Shown here piece by piece: positions 32,985-44,699 of a DNA stretch of 64,000 bases. The translations under genes and the position numbers were made by a program. The notes below the pieces were generated by a model. The model saw only the letters and a list, made by a program, of their open reading frames with translations. It ran no database searches and was not told the origin of the DNA. Source of the stretch: Brachycybe producta (Eukaryota; Arthropoda; Diplopoda; Playtdesmida; Andrognathidae); assembly GCA_036925085.1 (NCBI GenBank), contig JAUPFP010000068.1, positions 403,501-467,500 of the forward strand, in the 5' to 3' direction. Every line of letters begins with the position of its first letter. Positions within the stretch are counted from its first letter, which is position 1.

Positions 32985-33665
32985 ATAGATCTTTACTTGC
33001 TATATCTTAAAACAAAATTGATTATGGCGACTGTCAAGTGTGAAAATCATGATATCATTGTTTAAATAATGGCTTCCCCCCATGCAAAACTTTCTATGAC
33101 CCTCTTATTTGAGCACAAAATGGCCGAATCAAGAGCATCCGGATATTTCAAAACGTCTTGCTTGCTTTCTTAAGAAAAGAAAATTACACATGAAATGATA
33201 TCATGTTTAAATAATGGCTTCCTCATTGAAACTTTCTATAAACCTTCTTATTTGAATGGCAGAATCAAGAGTATCCGGATATTTGGAAACAACTTTGCTT
33301 GCTATCTTAAGAAAACGGAATTGAATTGGGCGACTTTCAAGTGTGAAAATCATGACGTCATATTTTAAATGTTTCCGATACAAAACTGTCCATGTCCTCT
33401 TATTTGAGAACAAAATGGCCGAATCAAGAGCATCCGGAAATTCTTTTCTATTTCAAGAATTGTTCCGGATATAAACAATAGTTAGCACACACACAGCCCA
33501 CTAAAGCTACTTGAGGAAACTAAAGAAAAACACCTTTCTGTAAAGAATACAGAATTTGAATTTGAATTTGAAAAATTACTCTGCAAGCAGCCATAAAGAA
33601 CTTTCTATGGATCTCTTATTTGTGAACAAAATGGCAAAATCAAGAGCGTTCGGAAATTCTTTCAC
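32985..33665 (+). repeat. Degenerate tandem array of about 140-170 bp units
   Basis: GAATCAAGAGCATCCGGA or close variants occur at about 33,125, 33,258, 33,420 and 33,641, each preceded by CTCTTATTTGAG-like sequence. TCAAGTGTGAAAATCATGA recurs at 33,035 and 33,337. At least four decayed units. Confidence 0.78.
33550..33615 (+). repeat. Dispersed repeat P, copy 2 (fragment)
   Basis: GAATTTGAATTTGAAAAATT then ACTCTGCAAGCAGCCATAAA, matching 48,780. It lies inside the array at 32,985-33,665. Confidence 0.65.
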
Positions 33666-33826
33666 TTTTTAAAAAAACGTCTAGGAGACGAAGTCAACCG
33701 TCTTAATTGTTTAATCAAAATGTTAAAATGTTTTGGGAACTGATTTTCTAACTATTGATTAATTATTTATTGATAAATTATTTTTAGCAAAATTAAAAAA
33801 AATCTAGAAAGTGTTTTAGAAACTAG

Positions 33827-34003
33827 AAAGATAGCTCAATCACTTAAAGATTATTTTCCTGATAATATCTTTCAAAATAAACTTTTAAGCACAAAATTAA
33901 AAATGACGTCTGTTAAGTTAATTAAGCATTTTCTGCTTAAAGTTGGTTCATTTTCAAAATCACATAAAAAGCTTAAGTGATTGTGTTACCCTTCTTGTTT
34001 TCT
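33827..34003. mobile_element. Family O MITE, copy 3
   Basis: TAGAAACTAGAAAGATAGCT at the left and GTTACCCTTCTTGTTTTCTC at the right, with AATATCTTTCAAAATAAAC and a TTAAGTGATTGTG word shared with other copies. Confidence 0.75.
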
Positions 34004-34069
34004 CTTTATTTTGCTTTCCCGAAAGACAGAATCATCCAGAGTTTGAGAAGCGTTTACTGCTTTAAAACG

Positions 34070-34540
34070 GTATATAGACATTTGCCCTAAAGACACTTGC
34101 CCTAAAGCCATTTGCCCAAAAGGACATTTGCCTTAAAGTTAATTTTTTGCTCTCTCTTTTCATACGGTTTAGTGTCTTTCGGGGGAGTATGTTAAATTGG
34201 TTCTGCGTGCCACAGGCACGCAAAAACACCAAATGATGTAAATTTACACTACTGAATAGGGCAATGTCCTTTTAGGGCAAATGTCCCATTAGGGCAAATG
34301 TCCCATTACGGCAAATGTCCCATTAGGGCAAACGTCCCATTAGGGCAAATGTCCCATTAGGGCAAATGTCCCATTAGGGCAAATGTCCCATTAGGGCAAA
34401 TGTCCCATTAGGGCAAATGTCCCTTTTGGCCAAATGTACATTTAGGGCAAGTGTCCTTTGAGGGCAATTGGTTTTAGGGCAAGTGTCCCGTTAGGGCAAA
34501 TGGCTTTACGGCAAGTGTCTTTAAGGTAAATGTCCCACAC
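34070..34540 (+). repeat. 17-bp minisatellite (TTAGGGCAAATGTCCCA) with an inverted leading segment
   Basis: About ten near-identical units run from 34,255 to 34,440 and decay toward 34,540. On the left (34,080-34,137) the same word lies in reverse orientation (ATTTGCCCTAAAGACACTTG), separated by about 120 bp of other sequence. The array can therefore fold on itself. Confidence 0.9.
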
Positions 34541-35229
34541 CCCTTTAAAACCACTTTAAGTATAAAAGTCGAGTGAAGAAAAGTTCTAAGGGGAAAAATC
34601 CTGAGCTAAAAAAAAACCTGTTATGTTTTTTTATGCAAACACAAAAGAACAATTAATTCTCTCTTTTGTTCACAAACTTAATTAATGAAAGCATTTATTA
34701 ACATTTATATTAAGAGTATGAAATTTACTCTCAACAACAATGTCAACATTTAATTGATTATTCACCTTAATCTCCCTTCAAATAATCACCAAAAAAAACA
34801 CATGAAGAAAAAAATTGCAATAAATTGTTTTCAAACAGAAAAAAAAATATCAATAATATTTGTAACAATATGCAAAAATAACAATAGAAAGAAAGAAAAA
34901 AACTTGATCGAATAAAATATTTTCCATTGTTATAAAAAGAAATCCTTTTTTTTGTTATTTTTGTTTAAAAAGAAGAAAAACCTCCTCCTCCTCCTCTCCG
35001 TCAACCACCCACTAAACTTCAGACATCCACCACATTGAAATGCACTTTATTTCAATGGCATAATGGAAATTTAAATTATGAAAGATTCTTCTTCTCTTTC
35101 GCTTCATATATTTTCATCATTTTCAATCCTTCAGCGAAAAATAAATGCATTTTTTGCATCTTTTATTTTTTTTTCATTCAAAAATGAAAAAAAAAAAGCT
35201 TTGAGAAAAATCAGAAACACATAAGGATT
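34541..35229. other. AT-rich spacer, no recognised gene
   Basis: A/T-rich with a CCTCCTCCTCC tract at 34,979-34,995. No named element. Confidence 0.45.
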
Positions 35230-35740
35230 CATTCAAACTCTCTCTCTCTCTCTCAGCCCACTTCTATAATATCCATTTCTCAATCCATCCATCCATCCAT
35301 CCATCCATCAGAAAACATGAAAATAAATCTCCCTCTGTCATTGGACTAGAAAAGATTCTGTCTCTTTCAATCTTTCTGTCTCTCTTTTTCTGCTCTCTTT
35401 CTTTCTGCCTATCTCTTTTTATGTTTCTCTCCCTCTCTTTCTGCCTATCCCTGTTTATATCTCTCTCTTTCTGTCTGTCTCTCCCTCGCTTTCTCTGTAT
35501 ATCTCTTTCTGTCTCTCTCTGTTTCGGTCTCTCTCTCTCTCTCCCTTCTCCTTTTCTTTCTCTGTATATCTCTTTCTGTCTTTCTCTCTCTCTTTCTTCC
35601 ACTCTTTCTCTGTATTTTCTATATATCACTATTTGTCTCTTTCTGCTACCTCTCTTCTCTCTCTCTATCTCTGTATATCTGTCCCTCTTTTTTTTCTATA
35701 TAAAACTATCACTATTTGTGTCTCTCTCTCTTTCTGACAT
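35230..35740. repeat. CT-rich simple repeat block
   Basis: TCTCTTTCTGTCTCTC and TATATCTCTTTCTGTC words recur with loose periodicity. The open frames (S/L-rich forward, R/E-rich reverse, 115-121 codons) are by-products. Confidence 0.85.
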
Positions 35741-36104
35741 TTTCTTGTTACTCATTCTAGAAATCTAAATAAACACAAATCCTTTCCATTCTTTCTTTGC
35801 ACGTCATCATTTTTGCATCTCAACACACAAACATTCAACTCTTAATAAATAATTCATATCAAAACTCCAAAGACAAATAGAATGGATGTAGTAGATAACA
35901 CACAAGCATAGATTAACTACAGATGGCGCCACAAGCCACACTTTTCCATATGCCTCCTCTGTCTGTATAATGTGTGTGTGCATTCACATACAGTAAATAC
36001 AAATTCATGAACAATGCGCGTGTTTTCTAATGATAAGAATAAAATTATTAAGGCAACCAGAAAAAAAAAAATACTTTTTTTCGAGCAAAAAATCCCGTTA
36101 GAGG

Positions 36105-36620
36105 CTACATTTAAAACTAGCATTTTTATGCAAATATCAAGCAAAATATTGCTCTTGTGAAACCACCATCATTACCATTCGAGTAACTGCAATTATGCTT
36201 TTTCTAATCAAAATGCCGTGGTTAGAGGCTAGATACCTAGTTACTATCAGTTGCCAACTAGAGTTCTAGCCTCTAACCATGTCTTTGATTGAAAAAAAAA
36301 ATTAATAAACTAAATCATTAAGGCTAAAAAAATACGTGTTTTTCAATCAACAATGCTGTTTAGAGGCTATAATTTGTACAACAAATTCAAGATTGGTAGA
36401 GTAGAAGCAAATATACAACTCTGCATTTAATATGAAGTTGGCCTCGACTTCTAGCCTCTGAACAGTCTCAATAATTGAAAAACGCATCAGGTACTTTTGA
36501 CTTCTACTTAACACTTGTGCTTTTTTCTGATTAGAGGCTAGCGTTCAAGTTATTAGCCAGATTATTATATGTCATCAAGAGAATTAGCCTTTAACAAGGT
36601 CTCTTTCATCGTAATAAAAT
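36105..36620. repeat. Cluster of diverged family J pieces
   Basis: GCATTTTTATGCAAATATCA at 36,120, then repeated GGTTAGAGGCTAG, TTCTAGCCTCTAAC, GTTTAGAGGCTA, TTCTAGCCTCTG and GATTAGAGGCTAG up to 36,542. Several hairpin halves seem to be stacked; individual ends cannot be assigned. Confidence 0.6.
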
Positions 36621-36854
36621 CGTAAATGTTGCTTCCGTAATAAAACATAACAATTTACATTTATTACAACAAGATTTACATTAAGCTTATTGATAAATTA
36701 ATTAAAATGTTGACATCAGCAGCCCCCTCACACACACACACACAGACAGAGACGTAACGCACACATTTTGGGTTTAATAACTGTAATTATTACAATTTTT
36801 TTGCATTTTCATTGACTTAATTATTTGTGATTTGCCCCTTATAAGAAGGCAATC

Positions 36855-36975
36855 ACACAATGCCGCGACTGTGTTATTTTAAAAATTAACGTTTCTTCTT
36901 TAACTTCGGGGAGTCTATGGGCTAAATAGAAAGAAAAAAACGAGCCATTTTAGTTTTTATCCGCGATTAAACACG
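36855..36975. repeat. Family N fragment
   Basis: GCCGCGACTGTGTTATTTTA, AAATTAACGTTTCTTC and GTCTATGGGCTAAATAGAAA match the right flank of the long palindrome at about 40,857-40,925. Confidence 0.65.
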
Positions 36976-38290
36976 TTTTACTGGATTTTCAGATTTTAAT
37001 TCTATTCGAGTAAAACGCGGATAAAACAGTAAAATGGCGTTCCATACAATACAATCTGCTGTGAATCTAGATGAATCTTTGTAAATCTTAGTGAATCTCG
37101 TACATGATTATCTTCAATGTCGGCCTCTTGCTTCATAAGCACCTTACTATTGTTTGAGTTCTTGGATCTGGAGAGCGCCACATAAAAGTTGACCACGAAA
37201 AAAAAAAAAACCGGTTCATTTAAATTGAAATAAATTCGGACGTGCTTAAACACGTTTTTGTCCTTGTTTGTACAGCGTTATACACAGACAGACAGAGCTT
37301 AATATATATAAAAAATTATTATAAAAAGAGACAAAAAAAATTTCATAAAAATCTGTTTTGTCACTTATTTAATAGCTAAGAAGCTTTAGGGCTTTTAACT
37401 ATACCCAACCCCCCCCCCCTCCACACACACCCGAAAAAAAAAATCTCAAAAAGGGCAAAAAAAAAAATGAGAAGTTTTTTTTCTTTAAAAACAAAATAAA
37501 AAGATAAAAAGATAGAAAGATAAAACTGCAAATATAGATTTGGGGCAAATGTAAAAAAAAAGTCTTTTCATGACCAACAAAAAAAAAACTTCTGCAAAGA
37601 ATCAATTTGAGCTTTTCCTACAGAGAGAAGGGGAAAAGGGGGGAGGGGGAGGGAAATTTCACATTAAAGTGTGCTATAAAGAAGAAGAAGAAAAAAATCA
37701 CAATCTGGAAACAAAAGACAGATAAAAAAAGGAGGGGAGGGGGAATGTGTAACTATATCAGGGCCCTAACTTCTTCATTGCGCAAAGACAAGACGATTTC
37801 AAAGACAAAAAAAAATCCATCAAATGTCAGAAATAAAAGTGCAAATTAAATGCAAGATTAGACTTCTTTTGGTTTTTTTTATCATTTGATAACAACCGAA
37901 TACTGTTTTTTTTTGTGTGTGTGTAGATCTTCTTTGCAAAAAGATAAGTGTTTTTCTGCCTTAAATCTGTCAAACTTGGATTGGGAAGGGGGGGGGGCCT
38001 CTGGATCTGTGAGTCTAAAACAGTTAAAGAGACCATTACACCTCTAGAAATTTCTACTTCAAATTATGAAGAGACTTACCTTTTGATTGTAAAAATGATG
38101 TTTATTTTTTAAAAAGGACGTTCTTAATTTAAAAAAAACCTTCAAAATGAAACGGTATTTGGTAGAAACTTGCAATTTCAGATAGATGCGCCACCAAACA
38201 ACACGAATCGAAACTAAAGCAATAAGTAGTATACTCCTCTACTCGAAAAATATCGATATATCGATATTTAAGCCTTTTGCCTGTGTTATC
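36976..38290. other. AT-rich spacer, no recognised gene
   Basis: A short inverted pair TTTTATCCGCG/CGCGGATAAAA at 36,957-37,027 is the only structure noted. C runs lie at 37,410 and a G run at 37,988. No supported gene. Confidence 0.4.
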
Positions 38291-38483
38291 ACCAGCTCAC
38301 ATTACTTTTAATTCCCTATTCAAATACATGTATTTCCTATTCGTTTCAAAATACTATGGATTTAATATTAGAATTATTCCAACCTGCCCAGGTGGCTCTC
38401 GACTTGATGTGAAAGTTGTATTGTGTTTAACATGAAGAGGGAATACATGTATTTGATTAAGGAATTATGGAAATGTGAGTTGG
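38291..38483. mobile_element. Foldback element (CCAGCTCACATTAC arms)
   Basis: ACCAGCTCACATTACTTTTA, ATTCC, AATACATGTATTTCC pair with AATACATGTATTTGATTAAG, GAATTATGG and AAATGTGAGTTGG. Single copy. The arms are imperfect, so it is probably old. Confidence 0.65.
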
Positions 38484-38693
38484 CAACTAAGTAGAAAGGT
38501 AGACTTACGCGGTTTTTTTTTAAATTTAAAATGGCGTCGTTTGGAGACTAATAAAAGTCACTTAATTTTTAACTTTTTTTAATACTTTTAATGACTTATT
38601 TTCAATTTTAAAAAATTATTTTAGCAATCGTTGTCGTAAGTCTTGACGATATTTCAACAACAACAAAATCCTGGGGGTAATGGTCTCTTTAAG

Positions 38694-38714
38694 TGTAGGT
38701 CACCTAGTGACCTA
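38694..38714. promoter_or_regulatory. Inverted AGGTCA pair
   Basis: TAGGTCACCTAGTGACCTA is a perfect short palindrome containing AGGTCA and TGACCT in inverted orientation, the half-site of many nuclear receptors. Family-N-like sequence (CATTTTGCGATGTAGCCTC) follows at about 38,730. Function is only inferred from the motif. Confidence 0.35.
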
Positions 38715-38994
38715 CGATTAGTCTGCTCCATTTTGCGATGTAGCCTCTTAGAAGCAACTTCAACCTCCACACCTTAGTAAATACAAACTTCGATAAAAAT
38801 ATACAATTAACCTCTTGATTAAATTAAGAAAAGAGTGGATTTGCTGAATAAAGAGCTAAATGAAGAGCAAAAATGCCACAAAAATGTCATTTATGATAAA
38901 AAAAAAAGCTCGTCAAAATGGTGGGTTGAGGAGGATAGATAGAAAAAAAAAAGGACGGGGGGATAAATAAATATTCCCTCTACCTTAAGCCCCG

Positions 38995-39406
38995 TTTTCA
39001 CGATGATAGTTGTCACGATAGTTGCTGTCATGACAGCAGCAACTATCGCGAGAACTATCATCGTGAAGACCACATGATAGTCACTATCACACACTGTTGC
39101 GATAGCATTATCACAATTATCTCGTCTGACTAGATAGTTGATAGTACTGTCGCAATAGTAATAGTTGTTGAGTTGACCGCTTGTAGGGAAATTTGACTTC
39201 TGGAGGGAGAGAGAGAGAGGAGGCAACACTGTTGTTGACTCAATGATATCTGTGAAGTAGACTGTCACACTGTCACGTGACAGAACTATGACGTTAACTT
39301 CAAGACATGTAGACAGTTGCTATCGTGAGAGTGAACTATCGCAACTTTCATGACAGAGCTCTACTCTCACGAAAGAACTATCGCCACCGTGAAAACGAAG
39401 CTTTAA
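38995..39406. mobile_element. Family F foldback, copy 1
   Basis: TTAAGCCCCGTTTTCACGAT at the left and CGTGAAAACGAAGCTTTAA at the right. The interior is made of GATAGTTGCTGTCATGA and its complements. TA dinucleotides border the terminal repeats, compatible with TA targeting. Homologous to 56,853 and 58,523. Confidence 0.85.
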
Positions 39407-39427
39407 TTATATGAGAAGGTAAAAAAC

Positions 39428-39637
39428 ACAGGCATTTAGAAATCGGGAAGAACTTCAGTTGGCTCCGCCCTTTTTATTGACGACCGGCGCAACTTCTAAT
39501 TGGTTGGTTATGTAGTCTGACGTCAAGTGCTCCGCCCTTTTCAACGTCGAACCACACAACCAAACCAATTAGAAGTTGCCGGTCGTCATAAAAAGGGCGG
39601 AGCCAACTGAAGTTCTTCAAGATTTCTAAATGCCTGT
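39428..39637. mobile_element. Family A MITE with target duplication
   Basis: ACAGGCATTTAGAAATCGGG to GATTTCTAAATGCCTGT, bracketed by GGTAAAAAAC (39,418-39,427) and GGTAAAAAC (39,638-39,646). Complete arms and a GTCTGACGTCAAGTG centre. Confidence 0.93.
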
Positions 39638-39927
39638 GGTAAAAACAAACAACAACAACAAAAAGAGCCAACCAGAGTCATTTTACAAACTAACTAAAGG
39701 AGTTTTACTTTTTTTTTTTGAAGAAAAAAAAAAACCATACTAAAATTTTACGATTCTAAGGGAGAAAAAAAAAGCTTCAATAAAAGTTTAAGGATTTCAG
39801 ATCGAGAAATAGTCGGCAGGCAACCTGTGATTCGCGAGTCCAATCTGTGGGGTTTCGACACTTCCATGGCCTCAACCCCCCCCCCCCCAAAAAAAAATTT
39901 CTGAGTTTAGTTTTTTTAAACCATTGC

Positions 39928-40163
39928 TAGAAACTAGAAGAGTAATAGAATCACACGAAACTGTCAGTTGAATAGAAACTACAATTGTAGAAGAATTCGA
40001 AAATACAAAATGCTGTAATTGTCACCAATATCTTTCAAAGTAAACCTTTTAAATGACAAGTTTGAAAATCACCCATCTTTTTTCACCATTTGAACCATAA
40101 AATGTTAATTAAAAAATATAATGAAAACTGTTTCATATGATAATTTTACTCTTCTAGTTTCTA
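39928..40163. mobile_element. Family O MITE, copy 4
   Basis: TAGAAACTAGAAGAGTAATA and TTTTACTCTTCTAGTTTCTA are good inverted ends. Contains the shared AATATCTTTCAAAGTAAAC. Longest copy in the window (236 bp). Confidence 0.8.
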
Positions 40164-40305
40164 ACCAACTTTCTTTCTAAAGTTATGGTGGCACTTTGAT
40201 TAAGCGAAAAAATAAGTAGCGCCTCACTAAAAAAAATATTAACTGCAGTTATAAAGTTAACCACAGTTAAGTTTCTATAGTGGATCGAATATATTTACAG
40301 TTTAC

Positions 40306-40985
40306 ACAGTCGCGGTGGAAATATGTTTATTTTTCATATTTAAAGTTGTCCGATATTAAGTTTTCAAAGTGCAATGTGCACCTTAAATATATGCTGATCG
40401 AGTGATAGAATGACAAAAAAATTGGTAAGTGCGGTTCTATTTTGAAAAACTATTTCAAAATCGCGAATTTCTAACTATGTTAAACTCCATTAAGTACGCT
40501 CAAATAAGAAAAAAACATACATTAAAATGCTGGTGAAAATACGTAAAAATAATTTTAGAAAACCACAATTAAACCACAGTGAAGCAAACACATTGGCGCA
40601 CGTGCTGATTTTTTCTAGTTTTTTTAAAATTATTTTTAGGTATTTTTACCAATATTTTAATGGATGTGTTTCTCCTAAGAATGCATAAAACATAAGAGTT
40701 AGAAATTCGCTATTTTTAAAATAGTTTTTTTAAATAGAACCGCACTTTCCAATTTTTTGTCATTCTATCACTCGATCAGCATATATTTAAGATGCACATT
40801 GCACTTTGAAAACTTAATATTGGACAACTTTAGATATGAAAAATAAGCATGTTGCCACCGCGACTGTTGTGTATTTTAAAAATTAACATTTTTTTTAACA
40901 TTGTGTCTATGGACGCAATAGAAAAACGATGCTAGCGCTCTTTGCGGAGATACTTGGAAGTCATTTTGCGATTTAGCTTCTTAAC
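40306..40985. mobile_element. Family N long palindrome, copy 1
   Basis: Left arm CACAGTCGCGGTGGAAATAT...ATTGGTAAGTGCGGTTCTAT...TTAAAATGCTGGTGAAAATA. The right arm is its complement, ending near ACCGCGACTG. Arms exceed 230 bp around a centre at about 40,585. Sequence past the right arm (to about 40,985) matches the left flank of the copy at 63,145, so the full element is longer and the left end here is lost. No coding sequence. Confidence 0.82.
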
Positions 40986-41159
40986 TCTGGCCCTTTTCGA
41001 ATACAAATCTGAGAATCCATTATTTTAAAAGACCCTAAAAAGTCCCTTACACACAATGACTGTGTGTAAGTTTCACCAGAAACATCAGTTCTTTCTATAG
41101 AGAAGTTGAAAAGCCATTATCCCCTTTTGAATAAAAACGCCCCCAATTTTTTTTTATTC

Positions 41160-41300
41160 TCTTTTATAGTTCCTCCTCCTCCTCCTCCTCCTCCTCGTAC
41201 CCCTAGAAGCGCCCAAAATATAAACCCTGGCTCCCGTTTAAATTCTCTCCTCACATACCCACCCCCTTCCCCACACACCCACCCCCTTCCCCACACACCA
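41160..41300. repeat. CTC- and CACACCCACCCC-rich tracts
   Basis: (CTC)n at 41,174-41,196 and two copies of ACACACCCACCCCCTTCCCC around 41,270-41,295. Proline-rich open frames over it are spurious. Confidence 0.7.
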
Positions 41301-41994
41301 CCACCCAAATGCTCATAAAGATGCTGTTGACGAGACCCCAGAGGTATAATCCTATCATCCTATGTGAATTTATGAGTGTAATCGAAAAGTAGGTGGTGGT
41401 GGTGTTATACAGAGAAAAAAAATTAAGGGGTAAGCAGAGAGAGAGAAAGAGAGGGGGGGGGGGGGGTGGGGAGACGAAGCCTCCCATTTTATGTGACTTT
41501 CATGACGCTCCATCTAATAACGTCCGCATTAGAATCCATTACAGTCGGATGTGATTGAATGATATGAAACTATTGTATAGATACTCAATATTGTGGCTCG
41601 CGAGCCACAAATAATCATAAAGATGAGCTAATGGTTAAGAAACAAGTTGGGGGGGGGGGGGTTGATGAGAAAGGGTGGTGGCACTTCACCTACAGTATAT
41701 AATACTTTTTTTTATATATAACTATTCACCATTTCAAGCTAAAAAAAATGGAGGGTCACAAAAAGTGATCCTCCATTCTTATTTTTTATTATTATTATTC
41801 GGCAATAATAGGAACCAATTTCGTCGTAAAGTTGTCCGTTTGAAAACTACTCCTCTGTTAGTGGTAGCGCCCTCTAATAAATAAAGGGTCGAGATTATTG
41901 AGAACAAAAAGTTCAAATGATGGGTTCCACGTTTCTAATAGAAATCATAAAAAAAATGGCCGCCAACTTTTTGTGTAGAGATAATTGGCGCAAT

Positions 41995-42138
41995 CAGGGG
42001 TGTAGATAGGGGCCCACAGCCTCCACAACTACGAGAGGGCCCAGCAGGTTCGGAGGGCGCATTTTGAGGGTGCAATGGGGGCGCTATGTTTTAAGAAACA
42101 GGGGGAGGCGGGTACAACCAAACCTAGCTACGCTACTG
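41995..42138. mobile_element. Family R hAT-like MITE, copy 1
   Basis: CAGGGGTGTAGATAGG at the left and CCTAGCTACGCTACTG at the right, with GGAGGGCGCATTTTGAGGGT inside. Flanks GGCGCAAT (41,987-41,994) and GGCGGAAT (42,139-42,146) match at 7 of 8. CAGNGGCGTAG-type ends and 8-bp duplications are typical of hAT elements. Confidence 0.83.
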
Positions 42139-42194
42139 GGCGGAATTGTAAAAACGCAAGAAAAACGCGATAATCTGTAAAGAAAACAGAAAAA

Positions 42195-42492
42195 ATTGCG
42201 TCCGGAAACAACATGTGAGACGTGCACAAATTTCCATAGATTTCTATGATAAAATTTCTTTTCTAATTCCTTTCAAAATGGCGATCTAATCCTTTTCAAA
42301 ATGGCGGCTCCACAAAAGTGGACAACATCAAAGGTGACGCACAAGAGTTTCCCTTCTGTTCTTCTTCTCATTATGCTGCGCCTCGAGATTCTCAGCAGAA
42401 AAACTATGTCGCTTGACTGCTGATTATACTGAGCTGTCTGCTGAACAGCGCTTTGCATATATGCAAATCAGTCCTGACCTCATTTTCGTCAG
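42195..42492 (-). repeat. Dispersed repeat Q, copy 2
   Basis: Minus-strand match to 8715-9640: GAAAATGAGGTCAGGACTGA, TATAATCAGCAGTCAAGC, two CCGCCATTTTGAAA-type units, and AATTTTATCATAGAAATC. It lacks both the MITE and the expanded array of copy 1. Confidence 0.75.
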
Positions 42493-43437
42493 GTAATAGG
42501 AGGAGGTGTAGGTAGCATCAGCAGCACCGATTGTTCTACTTCTTGTGGTCTGTGAGAGACCATGTCTGCAGACCACGTCTCATAGTAAACGGAATATTTT
42601 ATGGATCCATCATGAAGCCCATATAAGACATTACTGTGAATATCAACAAATGTGCGTCCATTAAGAGCCTAGATATGTCCTCCATCTTGTTTTAAGCAGA
42701 CGACAACGAGACAAATGAGTGTTCTTATATGGTGTTACTAAAATTGCAAGAAATAGACTCACAATCGCTCAAATAAAATACAGTAAAGCGCAAAATGCAA
42801 TAAAAAGTATTGTTAATTAAGTAGTCGCTTTTTATAAATCTTGATAAGGTGATATTTTTAAACAAGGTTCAAAATCGTTCGTTTTTTTAACTCCGTGTTT
42901 AAATCCCATAGGATCAAAAAACCGTCCAACAAACATTTGAAGAACTCTCGTACAAAACGACTTAGAACAATCACATACAAATTAGCACGTGCATTAATCT
43001 ATTGGCTTCACGCTGATTCTGCTGATTTATAAACTTAGCACGTGAAATTATTTTTCTATTCATTTTTATTTGACTTCAAACCAGGAGAAAAAACGTTTAA
43101 AAACCGTTTTTCAATCAACAACGATCGCAGCGCCTATATTCGGAGAAATTTTGAAATAAACACTATTCTAGGCTCTTAAAAACAAAACAAACAAAAAAAA
43201 CAATCCAATAGTAGGAGGGCATAATCCATGGATTTCATTTTGGAACATAAAAGTTTTATACATAATTATATACACCAACTCAACCCACCACCACAAAAAA
43301 AAAACGCTGGATTAAAAAAAATCCACTTAATGAAAAATGGAATTAAAAACTTGCCTTAGTTTCCACAAAATGCTTTTCATACACATAATAAAAGAAAATA
43401 TTCATAAATTGCAATGACATTGATCACAACATCTAAG

Positions 43438-43439
<2 letters not shown>
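42493..43439. other. AT-rich spacer, no recognised gene
   Basis: Two AGCACGTG words (42,981 and 43,036). No supported frame or repeat family. Confidence 0.4.

Positions 43440-43487
<48 letters not shown>
43440..43487. repeat. (TA)n microsatellite
   Basis: About 23 TA units. Confidence 0.93.
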
Positions 43488-43489
<2 letters not shown>

Positions 43490-44127
43490 CTTGGAGGCTA
43501 GAAGAGCTCAACCACAAACAATAGAAAAGCCCTATACTTCACCATGTAGAAATGTATGGAGGGATGAGATGAAAAAAAAAAAAAGGTTATGGCGGTAGGA
43601 AGGTCATAAAAATGACAAAAAGAGGAACAACTAAAAAAAAAAGAGCTAAGCTCCAGACTCAATATAGAAAAGTCTATGGGGTTAGAAGTAGACAAAAAAA
43701 AGAGGCTAGAAAAAAACCTCCCTCCCTCCCCCCAAACCCGAATAAACAGATAGTAGCAATAGAATGAAGTAAAGAAGAAGCAGCAGCAGCAGCAGCACAT
43801 CACAATATAATTTTGCAGGTCATAAAAGTGCTTTACAAACTCATTTACGTGCAGCATTATTGGATCTAACTTTAATCCATCTTGGGACATAAAAAAAAGA
43901 CAAGAGAAAAATGAGAGAGGGAGAGAGAGAGAGAGAGAGAATGAAGTTAAACTGGGTGGGTGAACACACAAACACACGTGACTTGCATCGCAATTAACTT
44001 AAAGGAGCCTGAAAATGAATAACCACAAAATGCTACTTAAATGTAGCACAGAAGTAGTAGATAACAAACACGGATAAGAATCTTGAATCTATGCTAAGAG
44101 TTCTTAAGCATCAGTTAGGGTTAAAAA

Positions 44128-44569
44128 TAAGGATGGGCCACATTCGAATCCTCGAATTCCGCGCGAATCTTGAAAAATATTCGAGATATTTCAAAACTCG
44201 AATCTTTGAGCTTTTTTTTTAGTCTTTCGAATCTTTCGAATCCTAACCTATAAAAAACCTGTTAAAATCTTTAGTAAAATTAGTTTTAATTTCATTGACG
44301 TCCAATAGAAGCCGTTCACTAACAACAAAAAACCGGCGATTGTTGCAATTTCGGTGGTTATCCGGATCACCAATGGATCACCTTGTGGCGAGCCTGAGTG
44401 AAGCCACACTTGTATTTTTATTATTAATAATTTAATATTTAATATTATTTCATTTATTTGTATTTTTCTTAATGAATAATATAGGATTCTTATACATGAA
44501 GGATTCGAGAGATTCGAGAACCTTTTCGGATTCGGATTCGAGAAAATTTAGAATTCGTTCCACCCCTAG
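44128..44569. mobile_element. Family L hAT-like element, copy 2
   Basis: TAAGGATGGGCCACATTCGA at the left and TTCGTTCCACCCCTA at the right, with TTCGAATC-rich terminal zones. Flanks GTTAAAAA (44,120-44,127) and GTAAAAAC (44,570-44,577) agree if one base is shifted. The interior is AT-rich and non-coding. Confidence 0.72.
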
Positions 44570-44699
44570 TAAAAACCATAGTAGAGACAGGCGAGTCAAG
44601 AGCCAAGCTGTGATGCAAGCAGTGAGTTTCAGGATTGCTAGATGCTAGCAGCACTGCAGATGTACATAGTTAGTGAGTCGGTCATGTCAATGGTTTGGA

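Noticed and set aside
41106-41318. Proline-rich 70-codon frame
   Set aside because: Arises from CTC and CACCCA simple repeats.
44128-44569. tRNA-derived SINE suggested by GATTCGAATC words
   Set aside because: The word resembles a B box but no A box or cloverleaf is present, and it recurs as part of a TTCGAA-rich terminal repeat.
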